Notes under the pieces: model-generated
What the model was told of the DNA's origin: nothing
Database searches by the model: none
What the model saw: only the letters and a program-made list of their open reading frames with translations
In this document: positions 57,655 to 64,000 of the stretch, piece by piece
Position numbering within the stretch: the first letter of the stretch is position 1
Layout of the letters: every line of letters begins with the position of its first letter
Made by a program: the position numbers and the translations under genes
Assembly (NCBI GenBank): GCA_964017045.1
Contig: OZ024802.1
Location: forward strand, 25,422,293 to 25,486,292
DNA from: Omphiscola glabra
Lineage: Eukaryota; Mollusca; Gastropoda; Lymnaeidae
Direction: 5' to 3'
DNA: 64,000 bases

Positions 57655-57932
57655 TCAATAATCATTTTTTGTTGCTGAAATAATCATTTCTTGTTGCTGA
57701 AATAATCATTTCTTGTTGCTGAAATAATCATTTCTTGTTGCTGAAATAATCATTTCTTGTTGCTGAAATAATCATTTCTTGTTGCTGAAATAATCATTTC
57801 TTGTTGCTGAAATAATCATTTCTTGTTGCTGAAATAATCATTTCTTGTTGCTGAAATAATCATTTCTTGTTGCTGAAATAATCATTTCTTGTTGCTGAAA
57901 TAATCATTTCTTGATGCTGAAATAATCATTTT
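57655..57932. repeat. 22-bp minisatellite, about 12 near-identical copies
   Basis: Units of AATAATCATTTCTTGTTGCT plus GA. Only the end units vary. Confidence 0.97.
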
Positions 57933-58159
57933 CAAAATGTTTTTTAAACTTCAACAAAAAAAAAAACAACAAAAGATTTTTTAAAAAAAAATTATATGAC
58001 TGTAAAAGAAGGAATTTGAATAGAATGGGACATTAAGGCGATACCATCCGCTGGAAAATTATCTTTCTCACTATACTTACGGGAGGATTAAATTTACTTA
58101 TAAAAGTTGAACATATATTATACAAATTACTTATCTAGGCCCACCATAGCTAGAACTGG

Positions 58160-58455
58160 GTTTCTCAATGACATCAGAATAGCAAGTCTCATTCATGGAG
58201 CTCAACTCAATGACATCAGGAAAGCAAGTCTCATTCTTGGAGCTCAACTCAATGACATCAGAATACCAAGTCTCATTCTTGGAGCTCAACTCAATGACAT
58301 CAGAATAGCAAGTCTCATTCTTGGAGCTCAACTCAATGACATCAGAATAGCATGTCTCATTCTTGGAGCTCAACTCAATGACATCAGAATAGCAAGTCTC
58401 ATTCTTGGAGCTCAACTCAATGACATCAGAATAGCATGTCTCATTCTTGGAGCGC
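58160..58455. repeat. 42-bp minisatellite, 7 copies
   Basis: Units of GGAGCTCAACTCAATGACAT plus CAGAATAGCAAGTCTCATTCTT. 42 bp equals four helical turns and 14 codons; both strands read open without biological meaning. Confidence 0.96.
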
Positions 58456-58735
58456 AAAGTCATTATTCTTGGATGTTTTTAGAAGTCATTTAGTTTGGTT
58501 CAAAGTCTTTATTCTGGGATTTTGTTCAACAGACATCATTGTGTCATGTTTCAAACGTTATTATTGTGGGCTATTCAAAGATTCATAATTGTGGAATTTT
58601 TTTTTTTTAAAGTCATTTTTGTGTGTTTAAAAAGTCATTATTGTGCGATGTTTAAAAAGCCATTAATGTGGGATATTTTAAAAGGACATCTTAGTGGGAT
58701 ATTAAAAAAATCCATTACAATAAAAGGTTGATTAA
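58456..58735. repeat. Degenerate about 33-bp repeat
   Basis: AAAGTCATTATTGTGGGATTTT-like units recur with heavy divergence. Confidence 0.65.
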
Positions 58736-59089
58736 CCCAAGGCTTCAGGTGTACAGGCCCCCTCCCCCACACTCCCCACTCCCCTCAGACTATTACTTAA
58801 AATGAGTAATCAAATAGCCTTTGAGATTCGTGACCAACTCTAATATTTTGGTAGAGGCGCGGTTTATCAGTGTAAAGCAAAGCCAACTCTATCAGCCAGG
58901 ATTGTCTCGAGCAGCGATGACCAGGGGACATTTTATAGTAGGATAATTTTGTCAAATATTTTATTAGATTACCTGATAGGCTGTTTGCATTGAAACGTTT
59001 TGGACAGGAAGGGTCATAGGCAATTTGGTGACGGTCCTAGAGCTTTAGACAAATTATTTGGCCATTTTAGTCAGTGTTTGGGATCTTTT
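58736..59089. other. Unclassified non-coding stretch
   Basis: Nothing recognised. Confidence 0.5.
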
Positions 59090-59400
59090 GTTTCGGTTTT
59101 TAGATATTTGGATTCAGGGTTTGACATCTTTGGATCATGGATTGAGATCTTTAAATCAGGGTTTGAGATCTTTGTGTCATAGTTTGAGATCTTTGGTCAG
59201 AGTTGACATTAATGGGTCAGAATTTGTGATCTTTGGTTCAGTGTTTGAGATCTTTGTGTCCTAGTTTGAGATCTTTGGTCAGAGTTGACATTAATGTGTC
59301 CTAATTTGGGATCTTTGGTTCAGTGTTTGAGATCTTTGGGTCAGAGTTTGAGATCTTTAAGTCATTGTTTGAGATCTCGGGCTACAGTTGGATATTTATG
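59090..59400. repeat. About 21-bp degenerate minisatellite, about 14 copies
   Basis: Units of TTTGAGATCTTTGGGTCAG with length changes. A block with GGTCAGAGTTGACATTAATG is duplicated (59195 and 59277). Confidence 0.88.
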
Positions 59401-59504
59401 GGCCAGGAAGGGACCATATTTCCGAAAGACTTATTTATTTTAAAAAATTTTTGTAGTCCTCAAATGCAGGGATTCCGCTTCTATACCATAAATATCTGAC
59501 CTTT

Positions 59505-59620
59505 TTTTAGACATGAACTTTAATATATATTCGAACATGACCTAACCCATATGTTTAACATCACCTGACCTATATGTTAACGTGGCACAACCAATGTATT
59601 TAAACATGACCTAACCTGTA
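59505..59620. repeat. Degenerate repeat of ACATGACCTAACC, about 4 copies
   Basis: Irregular spacing of 20-30 bases. Confidence 0.65.
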
Positions 59621-59685
59621 TGGGAAAACGTTTACGCCTTTGAGCCTTCCCGAACCGCCATTGAACCTTAATTATGTTTATGTTA

Positions 59686-59830
59686 TTGTGATATGTTGAA
59701 CATATTTCATTGTGATATGTTGAACATATTTCATTGCGATATGTTGAACATATTTCATTGCGATATGTTGAACATATTTCATTGCGATATGTTGAACATA
59801 TTTCATTGCGATATGTTGAACATATGTCAT
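59686..59830. repeat. 24-bp array of palindromes, 6 copies
   Basis: Each unit holds ATATGTTGAACATAT, a 15-base inverted repeat with a single central base, followed by TTCATTGCG. Open frames on both strands are artefacts. Confidence 0.96.
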
Positions 59831-60094
59831 GGCAGTACACAAACACAATGTTGCACCGAATGCTTCCAGTCTCATGCGCACTATATGTTTATTTAACACT
59901 TGGAGTGGCCTGTCCTTAAGGGTAAAAAATTTGCTACAACACTGCTTTTTTGCTTGTCTAACTAAATAACTTGTATTTGAGTGCATTGACTTCCAGCGGG
60001 ACATATCTTCGGACAAAATTAATAATCAAATTTTAAAATTTGTTTCCATATTTATCAGCATAATTTCAATCTTAAAATACATTGTTAAAAAATG

Positions 60095-60175
60095 GCTCGT
60101 AAGAATGGCTCGTAAGAACGGCTCGTAAGAACGGCTCGTAAGAACGGCTCGTAAGAACGGCTCGTAAGAACAGCT
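60095..60175. repeat. 13-bp tandem repeat, about 6 copies
   Basis: Units of GGCTCGTAAGAAC. Confidence 0.94.
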
Positions 60176-60220
60176 CGTCTCAACCCACTTTTCATTTTGG
60201 GCTCTCCGGTCTATCTATCC

Positions 60221-60400
60221 CGGTGGTTCTCAACCTTCCCGATGCCGCGACCCTTTAATAAAGTTCCTCATGGTGAGGCGACCCCCCAACCATAAAAATT
60301 ATTTTCGTTTCTACTACAAAACTGTGGAGTATATGTGTTTTCCGATGATCTTTTAGGCGATCCCTGTGAAAGGGTCGTTCTACCCATAAAGCTGTCGCGA
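60221..60400 (-). mobile_element. SPIN-like hAT MITE, copy 5, right end missing
   Basis: Starts CGGTGGTTCTCAACCTTCCC and contains GATGCCGCGACCCTTTAATA and GGCGATCCCTGTGAAAGGG. Similarity stops at GTCGCGA (60400), about 24 bases short of the family end. ATCTATCC before and ATCTATTC after match 7/8, as if the duplication survived loss of the terminus. Confidence 0.8.
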
Positions 60401-60946
60401 ATCTATTCAGTCTTAACGCGTTTAGAACACATTTAGGAAATGATGGAGCGCTTGCCGATTTTTAACCGAATCCCACGATGCACCATTCTATTTTTTGTTT
60501 TTGTTTACAGAGTATTGGGACGCTGTAAAAATGGGGACATATGTCACGTGGTGTAAAAAGAAGCGTCCGATGAAAAGTACGTCACATTTTTCGACCCTTT
60601 ATTTGTTCTTCCCTGCTGGTTATTACTAGAAACATTAAACATTTTGCACGCGTCAGACGACGTATCAATTTATTCCAACCCGGTTGTCTAAAGGGATTTG
60701 CTCATTTATGAAATGTATGTCTCTAAGTCGATAGTTTTTTGTTTTTGTTGATGTTATGATGTCGTCGTCCGGAGAAATTGCGTTTCGATGGAGATTTAAA
60801 ATTTAGTAAATTCCTTTTTTTTTTAGTATCAACACCTATAACTCCTTGTCTTGTTTGTCTTCAGCACTATCTGTAACATTGACTAAAAAAATTTTCAAAC
60901 ATGATCGATATTTCTCAAAAAGACACATAAACAACAATGGAAAAAA
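60401..60946. other. Unclassified non-coding stretch
   Basis: AT-rich. Nothing recognised. Confidence 0.5.
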
Positions 60947-61074
60947 ATGACTGAAAATGATCTACCTGACAAATTGGCTGAAGATGATCTACCTGACAAA
61001 ATGACTGAAAATGATCTACCTGACAAAGTGGCTGAAAATGATCTACCTGACAAATTGGCTGAAACTGAGCTACC
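60947..61074 (+). repeat. 27-bp repeat, 4-5 copies, possible small acidic ORF
   Basis: Units of GAAAATGATCTACCTGACAA plus ATTGGCT. A 61-codon frame (60947-61132, ATG with A at -3) reads ENDLPDKLAE-type repeats, then a unique tail ending CDCYDLVMP. It could be a small exon, but length and repetition make chance the simpler explanation. Confidence 0.85.
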
Positions 61075-61174
61075 TGTAAACCCGCCAAAAACAACTGAAC
61101 AGTGCGACTGTTATGATTTGGTTATGCCTTAAAACCTTTTGTTTGGTGCATTCCAAATAAGCGATTCATTCAAT

Positions 61175-61372
61175 AATTTATGTATTCGATCATTCAGTTC
61201 CTGGGGTATTTAGTCACCAGTTAATGTAATCGATTATTAAGTTCCCTGGTTTTTGGTTCACCAATTGATGTAATCAATCATTTAGTTCCCGCGGTATTTA
61301 TTCACTAATTCGTGCAATCGATTATTCAGTTCACGATATATTTATTCACTAGTTGATGTAATCGATCATTCT
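61175..61372. repeat. 44-bp tandem repeat, about 5 copies
   Basis: Units with GTAATCGATCATTCAGTTCC and TATTTATTCACTAGTT. Spacing 42-44 bases, diverged. Confidence 0.85.
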
Positions 61373-61625
61373 GCCAGTGCGTCTGCTACTGTCAATGAAT
61401 TGTGCCGTCCTTAATCAGCCAGCCGCTTAAATGTCTAAGCAGGGGATGATTCTGGAGATCAAACCGTCCTGCAGTGTCTTGTGTCCAGAGAGTGATCGTA
61501 TTTAAAGGCCTTAGGCTAGCGGAGTTTTGACACCTTCAATTGTTTGGATCACCATATTTTGCTTGAATTGTCTTCAGATTAAAAAAAAAAAGTCCATTTA
61601 AACAATCCTTTATCAGATTTTATTG

Positions 61626-61890
61626 TCCCTGATGTCACTGGTGCCACAACATCCCCTATCACTGATGTCACAACATCCTCTGTCACCGATGTCACAACCT
61701 CTCTTGTCACTGAAGTCACAGCATCCCCTGTCACTGATGCCACAACCTCTCCCTGTCACTGATGCCACAACCTCCCCTGTCACTGATGTCACAACCTCTC
61801 CTGTCACCGATGCCACAACTTCCCCTGTCACTCATGTCGCAAACTCCCCTGTCAATGTTGTCACAAACTCAACGGTCTCTGATGTTACAA
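61626..61890 (+). repeat. 24-bp repeat with mucin-like reading, about 11 copies
   Basis: Units of TGTCACTGATGCCACAACCT plus CCCC. In one frame the units read TSPVTDVT/TSPVTDAT, a Thr/Ser/Pro pattern like mucin-type extracellular repeats. One unit (near 61745-61760) has one extra base, which breaks this frame. Whether this is a decayed coding repeat or chance cannot be decided here. Confidence 0.93.
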
Positions 61891-61899
61891 CCTATATTC

Positions 61900-62200
61900 T
61901 TGTTGGTCTTATGAATTGTGCTACCTATAATCTTGCTAGTCTTATGAACTGGGCTACCTATAATCTTGCTGGTCTTATGAACTGGGCTACCTATAATCTT
62001 GCTGGTCTTATGAACTGGGCTACCTATAATCTTGCTAGTCTTATGAACTGGGCTACCTATAATCTTGCTAGTCTTATGAACTGGGCTACCTATAATCTTG
62101 CTGGTCTTATGAACTGGGCTACCTATAATCTTGCTAGTCTTATTAACTGGGCTACCTATAATCTTGCTAGTCTTATGAACTGGGCTACCTATATTCTCGT
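61900..62200. repeat. 33-bp minisatellite, 9 copies
   Basis: Units of GCTAGTCTTATGAACTGGGC plus TACCTATAATCTT, almost uniform. Together with the 24-bp array it yields a 205-codon frame (61623-62240). Confidence 0.96.
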
Positions 62201-62269
62201 TAGTGTTCAAGACTTGGGCATCTCTTGTATAAATTTTTAGTGTGTTTGCGGCTTGGGCTGCCTATAATC

Positions 62270-62640
62270 TTGTTAGTGCCCTGTTGGTTCCCTTAGTGCC
62301 CTGTTGGTTCCCTTACTGCTCTGTTGGTTCCCTTAGTGCCCTGTTGGTTCCCTTAGTGCCCTGGTGGTTCCCTTAGCGCCATAGTGGTTCCCTTAGTGCC
62401 CTTTTGGTTCCCTTAGTGCCCTGTTGGTTCCCTTAGTGCCATGTGGGTTCCCTTAGTGCCCTGTTGGTTCCCTTAGTGCCCTGTTGGTTCCTTTAGTGCC
62501 CTGTGGTTCCCTTAGTGCCCTGTTGGTTCCCTTAGTGCCCTGTTGGTTCCCGTAGTGCCCTGTTGGTTCCCTTAGTGCCCTGTTGGTTCCCTTAGTGCCC
62601 TGTTGGTTCCCTTAGTGCCCTGTTGGTTCCCTTAATGCTC
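62270..62640. repeat. 20-bp minisatellite, about 19 copies
   Basis: Units of CCCTGTTGGTTCCCTTAGTG. One unit lacks a base. Confidence 0.97.
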
Positions 62641-63054
62641 TGTTGACTATCTAGCTCACCTGGCGTATCGCAAGAGTGGGGGAGCGGGGGTGGAGACCAG
62701 GAGATTTCTTTTGGTGAGTTAGAGCCGATTATTTCTAGGAAGTTGAAATTCTCAGTTTTCTTAGAGTCTGTAGTTTGCTTTTCATTAAAAAAAAAATGTT
62801 ACAGGATTTCCGTTTTCTCGTGACGTCATGTGCCCGGAGTAGAAGTTCTTTTGTTCCGAGGAGTTTCTTTAATGGAGTTTAAGCCGAGCATTTATTCCCC
62901 CCCCCCCGCCCCTGCGCCCCTGGTGTTTGCGCAGAGGTAGAGGAGGGGCGTCAGCGGTTTACCTACGTCCTGCCACACTCAAGTGGTACTTGATGATGGC
63001 GCATGTGGGAGGTGGGGGTGGCAGAGGTCGGCCAGGTCAAGTTGTCGTTGAGAT
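62641..63054. other. Unclassified non-coding stretch
   Basis: A C-run lies at 62899. Nothing recognised. Confidence 0.5.
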
Positions 63055-63435
63055 CAACGAGTAGATTCTGGTGGCACTCAAGTGAGTCAGTGTGTCTGGT
63101 TTTACTTGTGCCTCCGTTTGCCTCAGTGTGTCTAATTTGTAGCTCAGTGTGTCTCATTTGAGCCACATTTTCACTAGTTTGCTTGTGTCTCAGTGTGTCT
63201 AATTTGTGTCTATATGTGTCGGATTTGTGCCTCCGTGTGTATGATTTTTGTATCAGTGTGTCTAATTTGTGTCTCGGTGTGTCTAATTTGTGTCTCAGTG
63301 TGTCTAATTTGTGTCACAGTGTGTCCAGCTTTACTTGCGTCTCAGTGGGTATGATTTTTGTCTCATTGTGTCTAATTTGTGTCTCAATGTTTCTAGTTTT
63401 CTTGGGCCTCCGTGTTTCTAATCTGTGTCTCAGTG
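63055..63435. repeat. 21-bp minisatellite, about 16 copies, diverged
   Basis: Units of CAGTGTGTCTAATTTGTGTCT with changes. It replaces the place where the LINE tail hairpin would be expected downstream (minus strand) of the fragment at 63570. Confidence 0.9.
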
Positions 63436-63489
63436 TCTCCCGTAAAAATTAGCAATGACAGAAAAATTATAGATTTAAAAACAATTGGT

Positions 63490-63806
63490 CAAAAGCTTTG
63501 ACCTCACCCACCCAAGTACTATCTACCCTTGTCTTGACATGGACAGCGCCCAGCGGAATCGATCGTTGTTCAGTTAGAGGGAGATGAGAATGAGTCGGTA
63601 TAGTTCAGCTTGAAGAGATGGTTCTTGGGGGCAGTTTTGAAGGCTGGGATAATCTTTATATCGTGTGTGTGTAATGGGATATAATTCCATTGTTTCGGGG
63701 CACAGAAAGAGAAAGATAGTTCACCGTATGTTTTAGTGCGTGTGCTGGGAACGTCACGAACGCGCGTGTCTGTAAGGATATCCCGTGTGTTTGACGAGGC
63801 GGGGCC
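63490..63806 (-). mobile_element. LINE fragment, reverse strand
   Basis: A reverse-transcriptase C-terminus (63570-63806) followed by an untranslated segment with GCTGGGCGCTGTCCATG (about 63533-63554), matching the tails at 15400 and 25590. The distal tail and hairpin are missing. Confidence 0.82.
63570..63806 (-). pseudogene. Reverse-transcriptase ORF2 C-terminal remnant (LINE), copy 2
   Basis: The 78 codons before the stop include PSTRTKTYGELSFSFCAPKQ, then WNYIP, then PAFKTAPKNHLFKLNY. The R-T-K-T-Y-G/S-F-S/A-P-x-x-W-N spacing and the terminal FKxxxKxHLF block are characteristic of non-LTR ORF2 C-termini. Substitutions such as WNYIP for the usual WNSLP show decay. The frame runs into a poly-G tract at 63810, and no catalytic domain is present in the window. 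Confidence 0.85.
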
Positions 63807-64000
63807 CTTGGGGGGGGGGGGGGCAGAATAGAATTAACAAGTAGCTACACTGAAAGTTAAAGTGAAAAGAATTCCTCTTTATAAACAATCAAACACACAC
63901 ACCCATATATATATACATACTCCAACCTTGCTCAAATTATGCAGTCAAGAGAAGCCACATGAGATAACGGAGCCAGGTAATCCCATGAGAACATAGGACA
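63807..64000. other. Window end, unclassified
   Basis: A G-run at 63810-63823 and a short (AC)n/(AT)n microsatellite at 63893-63915. Nothing else recognised. Confidence 0.5.

Noticed and set aside
58160..58455. Regular repeats reminiscent of a CRISPR array
   Set aside because: Units are contiguous copies with no unique spacers, and all other context is eukaryotic. The same applies to the 24-45-bp arrays elsewhere.

Overview
The window looks like intergenic or deep-intronic DNA from an animal genome, most probably a mollusc and possibly a gastropod. I found no intact protein-coding gene, rRNA, tRNA or CRISPR array. A eukaryotic source is indicated by remnants of a non-LTR retrotransposon (LINE), many hAT-type MITEs with 8-bp target-site duplications, a tRNA-derived SINE, microsatellites and very many minisatellites. 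The gastropod suggestion rests on repeat style and on MITEs resembling the SPIN family, which is known from vertebrates and from the pond snail Lymnaea. It is an inference, not a demonstration.

Tandem repeats dominate. More than 60 separate minisatellite arrays, with units of 11 to 84 bp, cover roughly one third of the 64 kb by my hand count. The largest are a 36-bp array (1605-2627), a 26-bp array (14397-15077), a 15-bp array of 79 units without an indel (33901-35084), a 21-bp array (35683-36396) and a 14-bp array of about 94 units with higher-order structure (55824-57135). Nearly every long open frame comes from such an array, often on both strands and in several frames, and should not be read as a gene.

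Between the arrays lie dispersed elements. (1) A LINE family is present as two decayed reverse-transcriptase C-termini (15240-15386 plus; 63570-63806 minus) and three copies of a 3' tail carrying a conserved hairpin (15507, 16126, 25706). (2) Five SPIN-like hAT MITEs lie at 7506, 26500, 39387, 40983 and 60221. (3) Four copies of a second hAT-like MITE with termini CAGTGGCGTAG lie at 24986, 38576, 48433 and 52625; two have perfect 8-bp duplications. (4) Single hAT-like elements lie at 3663, 23122, 29808, 45949 and 49966. (5) A SINE (51461-51690, minus), a three-copy unclassified repeat (4628, 40428, 57500) and a TIR element (54789-55341) complete the set. (6) A 426-bp insert with a GC-rich core (38081-38506) is bracketed by a 14-bp direct repeat, as expected of a retroposed fragment.

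There is no operon or pathway to describe. The points of interest are the architecture of the arrays (helical phasing, higher-order repeats, arrays inside or split by transposons), the covarying LINE hairpin and the GC-rich retroposon-like insert.
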